Positions 39,547 through 48,282 of a stretch of 64,000 nucleotides of DNA are shown piece after piece. The translations under genes and the position numbers were made by a program. Source of the stretch: Altererythrobacter sp. BO-6 (lineage in GTDB: Bacteria; Pseudomonadota; Alphaproteobacteria; Sphingomonadales; Sphingomonadaceae); the NCBI RefSeq assembly GCF_011047315.1, contig NZ_CP049259.1:1178001-1242000 (forward strand), written 5' to 3'. The notes beneath the pieces are model-generated. The model was not told where the DNA came from and did no database searches. It saw only the letters and a program-made list of their open reading frames with translations. The stretch's first letter is position 1. Each line of letters opens with the position of its first letter.

Positions 39547-39664
39547 CTGCAATTGGGTCGTTACCAGCCGGTCCGCTTTTGACGGATCAAGTGGCAAAGC
39601 GGCCAGTCGGCTTTCAGGATGACGCGCTAGTTCCCGCAAGGGCTGCATTTGGGTGGAAAGCTGC
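39547..39664. repeat. Dispersed ~120-bp island repeat, copy B
   Basis: Starts TGCAATTGGGTCGTTA, has CCAGTCGGCTTTCAGGA in the middle and ends GCATTTGGGTGGAAAGCTGCC. Matches copies A, C and D in the two conserved ends and the middle. Confidence 0.7.
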
Positions 39665-39807
39665 CGCTAGCATATTCTCAACCCCAGCGACTGGAATCGA
39701 GTCCATGGCAGGCATATGCTATTGATTGTAGCGATTGACGCCCGAGCGGCAAAATTGGAGTCTTTCAATGGGTCGGTCTGAAGTGATTGCAAGGGTAGGA
39801 GGTGTCG

Positions 39808-40284
39808 ATGAAAATCAGGGATTTCGCCATCGTTTCCGTGGCTGCAGCATGTTTGATCTCGTGTGGGAATGAAGTTGCCGAAGTAGCAACAGAAAAAGAT
39901 GGCGCTGAAAATGAGGCTGCTACCGCAAACACGATCCAGACGACGGCCGCGATGGAAGCTGGAAGCGGCGTTTATGGGCTCGATTGCGAAGCTGAGACTG
40001 GCAGGTACGAAATCATCCTGAACAAAAGCGAAGATGGATTTGTTTCGGCGCAGGTGACCGACGATTCCGGTCGCTTCGAAGATCTACTGACCTCGTACTC
40101 CTATATGGGTGACGCCACGCCCGCTGATTTCCTCATCGCCATCATGTTCGATCCAACAAATGCACCTGTTCCCGATGCCGAGGATCCAAGGATCGAGATC
40201 TGGAAGGGCGAAAACGCCTACTATGGTCTCGTAAATGGGAATAGGGATGAGAGATTAGACTACTGCGCGGACGTTTCCGGCTAA
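39808..40284 (+). CDS. Putative lipoprotein
   Basis: 158 residues with a type II signal peptide (lipobox LISC), then an acidic, threonine-rich linker and a soluble domain containing YGLDCEAETGRYEI and a C-terminal cysteine (LDYCADVSG) that could pair with the first. TAGGAGG ends about five bases before ATG 39808, an excellent ribosome site, so the earlier GTG is rejected. No family recognised. Outer-membrane or periplasmic location is inferred. Confidence 0.65.
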   Translation: MKIRDFAIVSVAAACLISCGNEVAEVATEKDGAENEAATANTIQTTAAMEAGSGVYGLDCEAETGRYEIILNKSEDGFVSAQVTDDSGRFEDLLTSYSYMGDATPADFLIAIMFDPTNAPVPDAEDPRIEIWKGENAYYGLVNGNRDERLDYCADVSG

Positions 40285-40305
40285 CGCGCCCATTCTCGAT
40301 CACAC

Positions 40306-40425
40306 GTCCGCAATTGGGTCGTTACGCGACCAACTGCTATCTGCTGACGGCGCAACAAAGCAGACTGTCGGCTTTCAGGAAGCCGCCTGGAGCTAATTGC
40401 CGGCAGCTAATGGGTGGCAAGCGGA
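40306..40425. repeat. Dispersed ~120-bp island repeat, copy C
   Basis: Begins GTCCGCAATTGGGTCGTTA, contains GCAGACTGTCGGCTTTCAGGA and ends TAATGGGTGGCAAGCGGA. Confidence 0.72.
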
Positions 40426-40493
40426 CTTACATAGACACGCAAGTGCTGGGTCGATAACCGTCCTTGGCAACGCGTGTGCAGGAGGGTCATGCT

Positions 40494-40796
40494 ATGCCCA
40501 TCATTAGGCTCTTCAGAGTTAGTATCCACACTGAGATGCGACGAGAGTTCGAAAAGAAGTTTGCTTCAATCTCGGTCGCTGCTGTGAACCAGGCATTGGG
40601 TTCCTTGGGCGTCGAAATCTACAAACCCAGCCAGTGGGCTCCTAATGAGTATCTGATGATTTCGCGCTGGCAGGACGAGGCTGCACTGAAATCCTTCGCA
40701 GGGGATAGCTGGAATAGTCCGTTCATTCCCCCTGGAATGGAAAAGTTCGTTTCTGATTGTCGGGTCGATCACTACACCTCTTGGGATGATCGCTGA
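40494..40796 (+). CDS. Small dimeric alpha/beta-barrel protein, antibiotic-biosynthesis-monooxygenase-like
   Basis: 100 residues from ATG 40494, with GGAGGG eight bases before it. The pattern MPIIRLFRVSIHTEMRREF..., a central ALGSLGVEIYKP and EYLMISRWQDEAALKSFAG follows ABM/Dabb ferredoxin-like domains (helix, strand with YLMIxxW, helix DEAALKSF). These fold as dimers and act as monooxygenases or bind haem/quinone; the function here is unknown. The longer frame starting 40464 is less likely. Confidence 0.6.
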   Translation: MPIIRLFRVSIHTEMRREFEKKFASISVAAVNQALGSLGVEIYKPSQWAPNEYLMISRWQDEAALKSFAGDSWNSPFIPPGMEKFVSDCRVDHYTSWDDR

Positions 40797-40801
40797 CACA
40801 G

Positions 40802-40921
40802 GTCCGCAATTGGGTCGTTAGCAGCCTGACCTCTACTGGCTGAAAGCTAAGCACAGCAGTCTGTCTGCTATCAGGACGCCTCTAAAAGCTGAGATGCGGC
40901 TGCTGTTGGGTGGAAAGCCGA
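40802..40921. repeat. Dispersed ~120-bp island repeat, copy D
   Basis: Begins GTCCGCAATTGGGTCGTTAG, contains GCAGTCTGTCTGCTATCAGGA and ends TGTTGGGTGGAAAGCCGA. It starts six bases after the stop codon of the preceding gene. Confidence 0.72.
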
Positions 40922-41035
40922 TAGTCTGGAATGCGACGTGGTTGTTCAAATGCGCCGTGTCGCCGCCGACCAAATTTTCCGAATTCGTTCTATTCTTGGT
41001 CTATTCATCGCGTGATATTTGACTAGGCTTAGCGC

Positions 41036-42754
41036 ATGGAGAGCCAAGTCCACGTCCCCTACATCCGTGAAGTTCTAGTATTCCTTTTTGTCGCAGGCCT
41101 TATCGTTCCCCTGCTTCAGCGCAAAGTGAGCCCTATCATAGCCTACTTCATTGTGGGCAGCGTGATTGGCCCATATGGGCTTGGCTTGTTGCAGGCCACT
41201 TTTGAACCGGTCTCGTGGCTTGTCATTACCGATCTGGACGGGGTCGCGTTGCTGGCAGAACTGGGTGTAATCTTCTTACTTTTTGTCATCGGCTTGGAGC
41301 TCTCATTTCAGAGACTCTGGGGAATGCGCCGCCTGGTCTTTGGCCTCGGAAGTGCGCAGATCGCCGTAACAGGCGCTGCGATTGCAACCATCGCTTCTTT
41401 TTGGGGCAATCCTCTCTCTACCTCGGTCATTCTTGGCGCCTGCCTTGCATTGTCTTCTACGGCGATAGTCACACAACTGCTTATTGAAGGCGGGCGTCTC
41501 GGTTCACCAGCTGGCCGGACGACCTTCTCGATCCTGTTAATGCAAGACCTTGCAGTTGTCCCGATACTGTTCGCTGTGAGCGTCCTCGGCACAATGGCCG
41601 TCGGTAATGTGGCTGTCGGGTTTGGGCTGGCGCTTGCCGAAGCGATCATAACGATAGCTGTGATCTATGGTGTTGGACGTATCGCCATTCGTCCCGTTCT
41701 TCAAATTGTCGCAAGTACTAACAGCCGCGAAGCTTTTGTGGCGATCATTTTGCTGCTGGTCCTGGGTACTGCCGCGCTTACTGGCTTTGCTGGACTATCC
41801 ATGGCTCTGGGCGCCTTTCTTGCCGGGTTGCTCGTTGCTGAGACTGAGTTCCGTCATCAGGTCAAAATCGATATTGAGCCATTCAAGGGGCTCATGATGG
41901 GGCTGTTCTTCCTGTCAGTCGGGATGGGGGTCGACTGGCGCATAGTACTGGATAATCCGTTCTGGATTGTCGCATCTGCCTTCGGGCTTGTAGGGCTGAA
42001 GATCGCCATCATTTTCGGCCTTTGCTTGCTTTGGAGCCTTCCGCGAGGCCGTGCCGCAGAGGTTGCCATTGTGCTCGGACAGGCCGGAGAGTTTGGTTTT
42101 CTGGTAGTCGGGCTGTCCGTGACAGTTGGGCTCCTCCCAGCTGAAATCGGCCAATTCATGTTGATCGTGGTTGGTCTGACAATGCTTGCTACGCCAGTCA
42201 TGGACAAGATGGCGAGGCGCGCTGCTATTGCGTTGCAACATTCAGACGACAGTCGAGGAGGCTGGTATCATGTCGACGACGAGATCGAAGGGCACGTCAT
42301 TATTGCGGGCTATGGAAGAGTCGGCGAAACCATTGCGGGTGTTCTCGACCGGGAAGACTTTCGCTACATCGCAATTGAGCGGGACCCTACTGTAGTTAAA
42401 GCGGCGCTGGCTGAAGGACGTCCTGTCAGACTGGGAGACGCCTCTCTTTTGCCCATATTGCGCGATTCGGGGCTGAATCGAGCGTCTGCGATAGTTGTGA
42501 CAATTGCGGACGAGGAAGCGACCGAACATCTTACTGCTGAAGTGAAGCGGATTGCTCCGCGTGTGCCGATCTTTGCGCGAGCGCGGAACCAAAGTCACGC
42601 GAAGCGCCTTCTAGATCATGGCGCGACAAGGGCCGTACCTGAAACCACTGAAGGGAGTTTGCGCCTAGCCGAGCTTCTCTTGATCGAATCTGGCACAGAT
42701 GAAGATACGGCAAGCCGTCGGATTGAGCTAGAACGGGCCCTCGGAGACGTTTGA
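41036..42754 (+). CDS. CPA2 cation:proton antiporter with RCK (TrkA-N) domain
   Basis: 572 residues. About 13 membrane helices with the conserved LELSFQRLWG and the double-glycine helix of the CPA2 family (residues 1-390), followed by a cytoplasmic NAD-binding regulator domain with GYGRVGETIAG (G-x-G-x2-G). The layout matches KefB/KefC and related potassium efflux systems. It likely exchanges K+ or Na+ for H+ under stress. It is followed, after a strong palindrome, by a universal stress gene, a common pairing. Confidence 0.87.
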   Translation: MESQVHVPYIREVLVFLFVAGLIVPLLQRKVSPIIAYFIVGSVIGPYGLGLLQATFEPVSWLVITDLDGVALLAELGVIFLLFVIGLELSFQRLWGMRRLVFGLGSAQIAVTGAAIATIASFWGNPLSTSVILGACLALSSTAIVTQLLIEGGRLGSPAGRTTFSILLMQDLAVVPILFAVSVLGTMAVGNVAVGFGLALAEAIITIAVIYGVGRIAIRPVLQIVASTNSREAFVAIILLLVLGTAALTGFAGLSMALGAFLAGLLVAETEFRHQVKIDIEPFKGLMMGLFFLSVGMGVDWRIVLDNPFWIVASAFGLVGLKIAIIFGLCLLWSLPRGRAAEVAIVLGQAGEFGFLVVGLSVTVGLLPAEIGQFMLIVVGLTMLATPVMDKMARRAAIALQHSDDSRGGWYHVDDEIEGHVIIAGYGRVGETIAGVLDREDFRYIAIERDPTVVKAALAEGRPVRLGDASLLPILRDSGLNRASAIVVTIADEEATEHLTAEVKRIAPRVPIFARARNQSHAKRLLDHGATRAVPETTEGSLRLAELLLIESGTDEDTASRRIELERALGDV

Positions 42755-42808
42755 ACTCAAACTAAGGCACTCAAGACCACTGGAAACTTGAACACCACCC
42801 ATTGATGA

Positions 42809-42847
42809 CCAACCGCTATATGATATAGAATATCATATAGCGGTTGG
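42809..42847. promoter_or_regulatory. 39-bp near-perfect palindrome between antiporter and usp
   Basis: Two 18-base arms, CCAACCGCTATATGATAT and its exact complement, separated by AGA. It ends 15 bases before the usp start codon, right at the ribosome-binding region (AGGAG follows). No U-tract follows, so it is not a simple terminator. It could be an operator or a structure on the mRNA controlling translation of usp. Confidence 0.6.
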
Positions 42848-42862
42848 AATAGGAGCATCAGT

Positions 42863-43705
42863 ATGGTGAGTGCGCCAATTGTTGTGGCGACTGATTTCAG
42901 TGCGCGGGCTGATCGAGCCCTCGATCGGGCTCTGCTCCTTGGGAAAGAGCGACACTGCACGGTACGCGTCATTCATGCTCTGGATTTCATGGATGCGGAC
43001 AATGCGGATTGGGCTAGTCTCGAAAACCGAATGGCGCAAACGATCGGTGAGGCGCCATGCCCTATTGAAACTGCTTTTCCGGAAGGTTCCCCTCCCCATG
43101 CGATAGCGACTGAAGCCCGGGCATCGGGTGTTGAGTTGCTCGTGCTTGGGCCAGCACGCTACAATTCCCTCGGAGACTACTTCCTTGGCACAGCTGTCGA
43201 TTACGTGCTGCGGAACACAGATCGTCCGACATTGGTGGTGAAGAATAGAGCTCGGATGCCATATGGCCACATTGTGGCGGGCACTGATTTTTCACCTGCT
43301 TCAGCTCACGCAATAATCGAAGGCGCTCGGCTTTTTCCCGACGCCCAGTTGCACGTCGTCCATGCATGGCATGTCCCGTTCGAAGGACTTCAGCGCGACC
43401 AATATGTGGCTGAGGAGATCGAAGCGGATGAAAGCAAACGGCTCGCGAAGTTCATGGACGATCTTAAGTCACAAGCCCCAAACCTGAAGGATGCGACGTT
43501 TCGCTTAGTTCGCGGAGCAGTCCATCAAGCGCTTACGACTGAAATTCGTTCGCATGACTATGATCCAGCTGCAACATTGGTTGTCTTAGGAAGCCACGGC
43601 ACCAGCGGTTTTCGCCAGGCAGCTTTAGGAAGCGTTACAAGTGACCTTCTGACAACCCTCGCCTCCGACATTTTGGTTATCAATACGAAAAACGTCGAGC
43701 CATAG
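42863..43705 (+). CDS. Universal stress protein with two Usp domains
   Basis: 280 residues, two tandem UspA folds. Domain 2 has the nucleotide loop GSHGTSGFRQAALGSVTSDLL pattern (G-x2-G-x9-G-S), while domain 1 has a degenerate GPARYNSLGDYFLG, so only the second may bind ATP. Typical role is in stress tolerance and, beside antiporters, modulation of ion fluxes. The start follows AGGAGCATCAGT. Expression probably affected by the palindrome just upstream. Confidence 0.85.
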   Translation: MVSAPIVVATDFSARADRALDRALLLGKERHCTVRVIHALDFMDADNADWASLENRMAQTIGEAPCPIETAFPEGSPPHAIATEARASGVELLVLGPARYNSLGDYFLGTAVDYVLRNTDRPTLVVKNRARMPYGHIVAGTDFSPASAHAIIEGARLFPDAQLHVVHAWHVPFEGLQRDQYVAEEIEADESKRLAKFMDDLKSQAPNLKDATFRLVRGAVHQALTTEIRSHDYDPAATLVVLGSHGTSGFRQAALGSVTSDLLTTLASDILVINTKNVEP

Positions 43706-43720
43706 CTGCAAAGAGCCTTA

Positions 43721-43750
43721 GTCCGCTTTTGGGTCGAATGCTGCCGCTAG
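43721..43750. repeat. Partial dispersed repeat (left end)
   Basis: GTCCGCTTTTGGGTCGAATG matches the left end of the ~120-bp repeat with a TTTT in place of AATT; the right end is absent, and it abuts the next gene. Confidence 0.5.
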
Positions 43751-43965
43751 TCAGTCTTGGGCGGCGTCCTGTTTTCAGGTGCGACAGCGCGCGAGATAAA
43801 GATGGTTGAAAGACCAGCAAGCATCGCTCCGATTCCAAGTGGAATCGCCGCATTTTCCATCTCGTTCACAAGCATGCAAAGGCCATAGCCAATATTGGCA
43901 CACGAAACCGCAAGGAGTACCAGGCCGCCGGATAAGCTTGGACTAGAGGTAGTTTGCTTAGGCAT
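43747..43965 (-). CDS. Small two-helix membrane protein
   Basis: 72 residues with two hydrophobic segments (GGLVLLAVSCANIGYGLCML and IPLGIGAMLAGLSTIFIS) and hydrophilic ends. No family recognised. A membrane protein of this size is often part of stress regulons, but nothing in the sequence proves function; it is near the usp gene in the opposite direction. Confidence 0.45.
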   Translation of the reverse strand: MPKQTTSSPSLSGGLVLLAVSCANIGYGLCMLVNEMENAAIPLGIGAMLAGLSTIFISRAVAPENRTPPKTD

Positions 43966-44107
43966 CTGTTGTCCCCCAGAAGATCGAAAATTGTCCCCAA
44001 AACGTAGTCAGTTGTAAATTCCTACGGCTTTTTCGCGATAAAGTTCCACCGGTTTTCCATTCAAAAGAGTTACTTCGAACCATAAGTCTGAATGGAGGAT
44101 TCCGAAC

Positions 44108-44145
44108 GTCCGCAATTGGGTCGTTTGCCGACATTCGGCTTCTGG
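44108..44145. repeat. Partial dispersed repeat (left end)
   Basis: GTCCGCAATTGGGTCGTTTG is the left end of the ~120-bp repeat, followed by GACATTCGGCTTCTGG instead of the full middle. It lies between the small membrane gene and the terminator of the integrase operon, near where the satellite block begins. Confidence 0.55.
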
Positions 44146-44162
44146 CAAAAAATGATAGAAAG

Positions 44163-44198
44163 ATGCCCCCGCATAGCGCTGTGGCTACACGGGGGCAT
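44163..44198 (-). terminator. Terminator after the integrase operon
   Basis: A perfect nine-base stem ATGCCCCCG/CGGGGGCAT with an 18-base loop, followed on the minus strand by CTTTCTATCATTTTTT. It lies nine bases after the last stop of the integrase operon (44207). Confidence 0.7.
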
Positions 44199-44206
44199 TG
44201 AAGGCA

Positions 44207-44479
44207 TCAGGTTGGGTCAGGGACGTAGTAACGGCCATCGTCCCGGCGGCCCCAGTTTGGCCATACGGGGACCTGCTGAATGCCTTTGTTCAAGGTCAGG
44301 CCAACGTGCCTCCGGTCGAAGCCCAAGCGCGCCAGTACTTCAACAATGGACGGCCCCTGATCGACGCCTTCAGTGATGCAGGCACTGATGAGTGCAAGAA
44401 CGCGGTCATTGGTGTTCACCTTGTTATCCTGAAGCGACAGATCGAGTGCGCCAAGGCGCGTGATGAGGGCCTCGTTCAT
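44207..44479 (-). CDS. Hypothetical protein downstream of the integrase
   Basis: 90 residues, start overlapping the integrase stop (ATGA), so cotranscribed and coupled. The sequence MNEALITRLGALDLSLQDN, then ALISACITEGVDQGPSIVEVLARLGFDRRHV, looks like a small helical protein with a possible helix-turn-helix (PSIVEVLARLGFDRRHVG). It may be a small DNA-binding or excisionase-like accessory, but that is a guess from size and position. Confidence 0.5.
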   Translation of the reverse strand: MNEALITRLGALDLSLQDNKVNTNDRVLALISACITEGVDQGPSIVEVLARLGFDRRHVGLTLNKGIQQVPVWPNWGRRDDGRYYVPDPT

Positions 44480-45636
44480 TCTGCCACCTCCGATAGACCA
44501 AGGCTGCTGGCGCCTGCCTCAACAGCAGCAGCGAGGGTCTTGTCGGCAAGGTGAGCGTACCGGGCTGTGCTTTCCGGCCTTAGGTGCCCGGCGATCTTCC
44601 CGGCAACGAGAAGCGAAACGTTCTGCGAGACCAAGGCGCCGATTGCGGCATGCCGGAGTGAATGCGGGACTAGATTCGGAAGCCCGGCCTCCTTGCACGC
44701 AGTAGCCCAAGCCCTTTTGAAGTTGTCGAAGGGCTTAAGGGTTTTGGGGTTGGGCAACAGCCAAGGGCAACCATCATAACGAGGCAGTTCGTTGATAACC
44801 GCCATGGCTGCTTTGCTAAGGGGCACATAACGTGATCGGCCATTCTTGGTCATGGGAATTTGCCAAACAGAACGCTCGAAATCGATATGCTCGACCCGGG
44901 CATTCAGCAGTTCGCGCTTTCTTGCCGCTGTGGCCAGAAGCAACTGTACTATAGGCTTCAGCAGAGGGTTCGCTGATTTCGCACAGGCTTCGAGTAACCT
45001 CTCGACCTCGGCAGGCGATAGCAGACAGGTGCGTTTGTTATCGTACCGAGGCCGTGCAACGGCTGCGACCGGATTGCTTTCGGCGCCGGGCACCTTCCAG
45101 GACCGCCCCAGGGTATAAGCGCGGTTCATGACCAGCCGGGTTCGATCGACCGAGGCTGGAGCATGGGTCTTGCCCAGTTCGGCAAGAAAACGCTCGATCT
45201 CCTGCGGGGTGATCTGATCGAGAGGCAGCTTTCCAAAGCGCGGCTTCAAATAGAGCCGGTGAGTCATTTCCACACATGCATGAGAACGAAGCGTGTTTTG
45301 GGCATGCTCAACATGCATGTCGGACAGGTCGGCGAAGGTCAGCATGGCCTTGCGGCTAGCCTTATCGGCAGCAGGATTGCCGCCCAGCACCAGCCGCGAA
45401 CGCAGTTCCTTCGACCGACGCCTCGCATCGTCGAAGGTGATATCACCGACACCACCGATTTTGAGTTGCGCAGCCTTGCCATTGGGCTTGGTGTAATAAT
45501 GATAATAGGTTTTGCCGGATTGCCGAACCTCAATACCGAAGCCGGTGAACTCAGTGCAGCGATAGACGAATTTCCGTTTGTTCGGTGGGCAAGTGACGTC
45601 GCGACAGAACGCGGATGTAAGTTTAACTTTGGCCAT
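44476..45636 (-). CDS. Tyrosine recombinase (phage-type integrase)
   Basis: 386 residues with the catalytic set intact: R239 in TAARKREL, H325 and R328 in PHSLRHA, H351 in AGHLRPE and nucleophile Y360 in TARYAHL. The N-terminal region resembles the DUF4102/SAM-like arm-binding part of P4-type integrases. It most likely inserts the element at a tRNA 3' end. It lies about 8.4 kb inside the left repeat, not at its edge. Upstream 268 bases contain no gene. Confidence 0.92.
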   Translation of the reverse strand: MAKVKLTSAFCRDVTCPPNKRKFVYRCTEFTGFGIEVRQSGKTYYHYYTKPNGKAAQLKIGGVGDITFDDARRRSKELRSRLVLGGNPAADKASRKAMLTFADLSDMHVEHAQNTLRSHACVEMTHRLYLKPRFGKLPLDQITPQEIERFLAELGKTHAPASVDRTRLVMNRAYTLGRSWKVPGAESNPVAAVARPRYDNKRTCLLSPAEVERLLEACAKSANPLLKPIVQLLLATAARKRELLNARVEHIDFERSVWQIPMTKNGRSRYVPLSKAAMAVINELPRYDGCPWLLPNPKTLKPFDNFKRAWATACKEAGLPNLVPHSLRHAAIGALVSQNVSLLVAGKIAGHLRPESTARYAHLADKTLAAAVEAGASSLGLSEVAE

Positions 45637-45904
45637 GGGCCGTTCCTTTCGTGAGATTGTGTTGAGAGCCAGCCGCTCTGGCCGTCGCAGGGCGCGGCAT
45701 GGGGGTAGCCATGGCGATGGGCGTTTTCGTGCCCAAACGGGCTGAGAGCGGGCTCCAGCGCACCGTTTGGGCTCAAGGTGAGACCCTGGCGGCTGGGACC
45801 ACGCTGGTGCTTCAGGCTGGCTTTGTGAGAGTTTGCCGCCCCCCTCCCCCTCGCCAGCCTGGAGGTGCGAGACCGGTGGGGGGGTGGGGGCAGCAGGTTA
45901 GCGA

Positions 45905-47257
45905 TCAATACAGATCGTCATCTTCGTCGTCGTCATCCTCGACGTCGACTTGCTGGTGCGCAGGGCGGTGCTGCTTGCGGTCCTTCCAAAGAACGAACCA
46001 CCTGTTCTGGCCTCGCACCCGTTTGGGTTCGCCGAGCAAGGCACGAAGCGCCACGTTGGCTTCCTTGGACTGCGCATTGGTGGGTTTGTCGTAGCCGAGC
46101 TGCGCGAGCACCTCGTTGGCCGTGAGACGATCTCCTTCCCAGGAGGCCTCGCGGCTGGGATCGATCGCATCGATAATCAAGGTCTCGATCGTACCCTTCA
46201 CCCGGTGGGTTTGGTTGACCTGCTCGAGTTGAGCGTCTTCCTCGCGGTTGAGCCACCACTCTTCGCCGTCCTCGAACAGCACCTTCGCCTCAGCGAAGAG
46301 CTGCTGCATGTCGATGCTGTGCTGGTAGTCGATCTGCTTCAGCGCAATTGTCCAGAACCGGCTGTTGCCCGTCGTGTCCTGGAGAAACTGCGCATCATTG
46401 ACGGAAGCAGCGAAGATTGTCGTGCGCGGATATTCCGCTTCGACCCGGCCATAAGGGGGCCTGATCTTATCTTCGGTTTCGGTAATGAAGGCCTTCAAGG
46501 CGGGCATCTGCGATTTGAAGGAGCCTTCGAGCTCACCGAGTTCGACGATCCGGTGCCGGATGGCAGAAAGCTTCGCATCCTTCTGCCCCCGATCCCAGCT
46601 GTGCCCCAGCTTGACCACCTGCTCGCGTAGCTTGAGCGGGGTGACCAGCCGGGCGATCCAGGTGGTCTTACCCAGACCTTGTGCGCCCTGCAGGGTCAGA
46701 ACACCGCGGCACCTGAACCCTCGCTTCTTGAAGGTCGCCGCCACGATGCTGAGCAGCCACTTGCGCATGAGCACGTCGCGCAGCTCAAGCGAGTAGTCCT
46801 CCACCGGCACCAGGGTTTCGTAGAACTCCGGCAAGCGGCTGGTGCCATCCCAGGGCTTGCTGTCGACCCACTCCGCAAACGGATCGTACGGATGTTGGTC
46901 AGCGAGCAGCAGCAGGTAACTGCGGATCGAGCCGGTCGACATCTCGTGCCGGTGCAAGAGACTTTCGAGGCTAGCCAGAACTACTTCGTCGCGGTTCTGA
47001 CGCCCGGTCTTGAGCCCCGGTATCGTGACATCGACCCGCTTCTTCACCAGGTTGAAGCGAACCTTGATGCCGAAGCCGTCCAGCAGATGACGGAAGTTCT
47101 CATAGGTGGCTGGAAGAGCTTTGCCAGGAGACCGGGGTTGGTCCGGGAAGCTTGCTCTTTCCAGTTTGCCCTCTTGGGTCGTAGACTTACTCGTAGACAG
47201 GGGGTCATGGGCCGAGGGATCCTGCGATCCCCCGGCACCGTCAGCCCCCGCGCTCAT
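45905..47257 (-). CDS. VapE-family P-loop ATPase (phage/plasmid replication-type)
   Basis: 450 residues. LTLQGAQGLGKTTWIARL is a Walker A. A preceding YDPFAEWVDSKPWDGTSRL and the YPRTTIFAASVND segment match the virulence-associated E family. The C-terminus is strongly acidic (EDDDDEDDDLY). VapE-like proteins are helicase/primase-associated ATPases of phages, satellites and islands. The ATG overlaps the stop of the upstream gene by ATGA, so start 47257 is preferred over an earlier TTG. Some 270 bases separate it from the integrase. Confidence 0.85.
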   Translation of the reverse strand: MSAGADGAGGSQDPSAHDPLSTSKSTTQEGKLERASFPDQPRSPGKALPATYENFRHLLDGFGIKVRFNLVKKRVDVTIPGLKTGRQNRDEVVLASLESLLHRHEMSTGSIRSYLLLLADQHPYDPFAEWVDSKPWDGTSRLPEFYETLVPVEDYSLELRDVLMRKWLLSIVAATFKKRGFRCRGVLTLQGAQGLGKTTWIARLVTPLKLREQVVKLGHSWDRGQKDAKLSAIRHRIVELGELEGSFKSQMPALKAFITETEDKIRPPYGRVEAEYPRTTIFAASVNDAQFLQDTTGNSRFWTIALKQIDYQHSIDMQQLFAEAKVLFEDGEEWWLNREEDAQLEQVNQTHRVKGTIETLIIDAIDPSREASWEGDRLTANEVLAQLGYDKPTNAQSKEANVALRALLGEPKRVRGQNRWFVLWKDRKQHRPAHQQVDVEDDDDEDDDLY

Positions 47258-47532
47258 GTAATAGTCACCAGCGCCAGCCGCCCGCAGCTGGTTTTGCGCC
47301 AATGAATGTTCTCGCCCTCCATAAGGATGGTGTCGAGTGTGGCGGCTAAGTGGCCGCCGGTGATTGCACGGGCTTCAGCGATGATCTCGTCGGGCTCATT
47401 GATACCCGACCAGATGCATGCCTTTGCGAAGCTGATCAGGCCAGCGGGGCCTGCCCGATCGAAGCGCAGTTTGAGTTCGGCTGCATCGCGCAGGATGTCG
47501 AAGCCATGGTCACTAGTTATTGTACGGGACAT
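47254..47532 (-). CDS. Hypothetical protein coupled to VapE
   Basis: 92 residues. MSRTITSDHGFDILRDAAEL, then FDRAGPAGLISFAKACIWSG and a C-terminal segment with GRLALVTIT. Coupled to the VapE-like gene by an overlapping ATGA. No family recognised. As the first gene of the VapE operon it may be a primase-associated or regulatory partner. The stop at 47254 fits with the downstream start. Confidence 0.5.
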   Translation of the reverse strand: MSRTITSDHGFDILRDAAELKLRFDRAGPAGLISFAKACIWSGINEPDEIIAEARAITGGHLAATLDTILMEGENIHWRKTSCGRLALVTIT

Positions 47533-48033
47533 TGCTGTCCTCCTATTTTGGCCACAGCAAGGTGGCGATTGTGGGATTGGCGCTCAGCAGAGCTGAGCAT
47601 GCTTATGGGTCCTCGCTTTGAGGTAGGCAGGGTCGTCCTTCCGTCCGGGATGGACGTTGCTTCTTTGGTATTCACAATTTCAAAGAGCCTGACACCTTCG
47701 CGTCAGCGACCTGTTCGTCTGGTCGATACGGCCGCTTCTCCTTTGATCCGCGGCATCGACGGAGATAGCGATCAGGCGCCTCGTGGCAAGGGCCTGATCT
47801 TCGCCAAACTGCTGTATTTACGCGTTTTTCCTGCTGAACGTGCGTTCGCTAGGCAGACTTTATTTTTACTGCTGAAAGCGCATAAAGCTTAGTACTGAGC
47901 GACTATCCTAAGTTGCGCTATGTTCAGCAGCATTGGGGGCGGCTGGTCACCTGGGCCGACCGTATACGCCGCAGCCCAGACTGGTCGTTTGCTGCCCCCA
48001 CCCCCACCCTTTTTGGTCGAGCGATTCGCTGGA
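47533..48033. other. Non-coding stretch upstream of the VapE operon
   Basis: 501 bases with no convincing gene. The frames here lack family-like sequence. AT-rich runs (GTATTTACGCGTTTTTCCTG, TTTATTTTTACTGC) between 47810 and 47890 and a poly-C tract near 47996 are visible. A replication or regulatory region for the VapE block is possible, but no iterons were recognised. Confidence 0.4.
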
Positions 48034-48282
48034 TCATTTGTCCGATCGGGGCACCAAAGCACCTGCGAAGATGATCGCCGCACACAGCAGTAGGCCCGCA
48101 AGCGGGTAGGATGCGATGGCGCCGATCAGCACGAGGCCGGCGAAAATTTTCAAGGTTTCGACCGGATTGCGAATGAGGCATACAACGACCATCACGAGAA
48201 TAAGAACAAGGCCAGCCTGTGCAGCGACCCTCAGGAGCGTGATCGCCAGAATGCCGGCCCCGAGCCAAGCAAGCGCTTTCAT
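48034..48282 (-). CDS. Small membrane protein
   Basis: 82 residues, mostly hydrophobic (AGILAITLLRVAAQAGLVLILVM and ETLKIFAGLVLIGAIASY), three helices. Its ATG overlaps the stop of the gene upstream (ATGA), so it is cotranslated with that gene. No family recognised; similar gene pairs occur on sphingomonad plasmids, from memory. Confidence 0.5.
   Translation of the reverse strand: MKALAWLGAGILAITLLRVAAQAGLVLILVMVVVCLIRNPVETLKIFAGLVLIGAIASYPLAGLLLCAAIIFAGALVPRSDK

Noticed and set aside
47350..47892. 180-residue frame upstream of the VapE operon on the plus strand
   Set aside because: The first part is antisense to the 92-residue gene and no family-like sequence or ribosome site is seen. Kept only as a possibility for 47600-47892.
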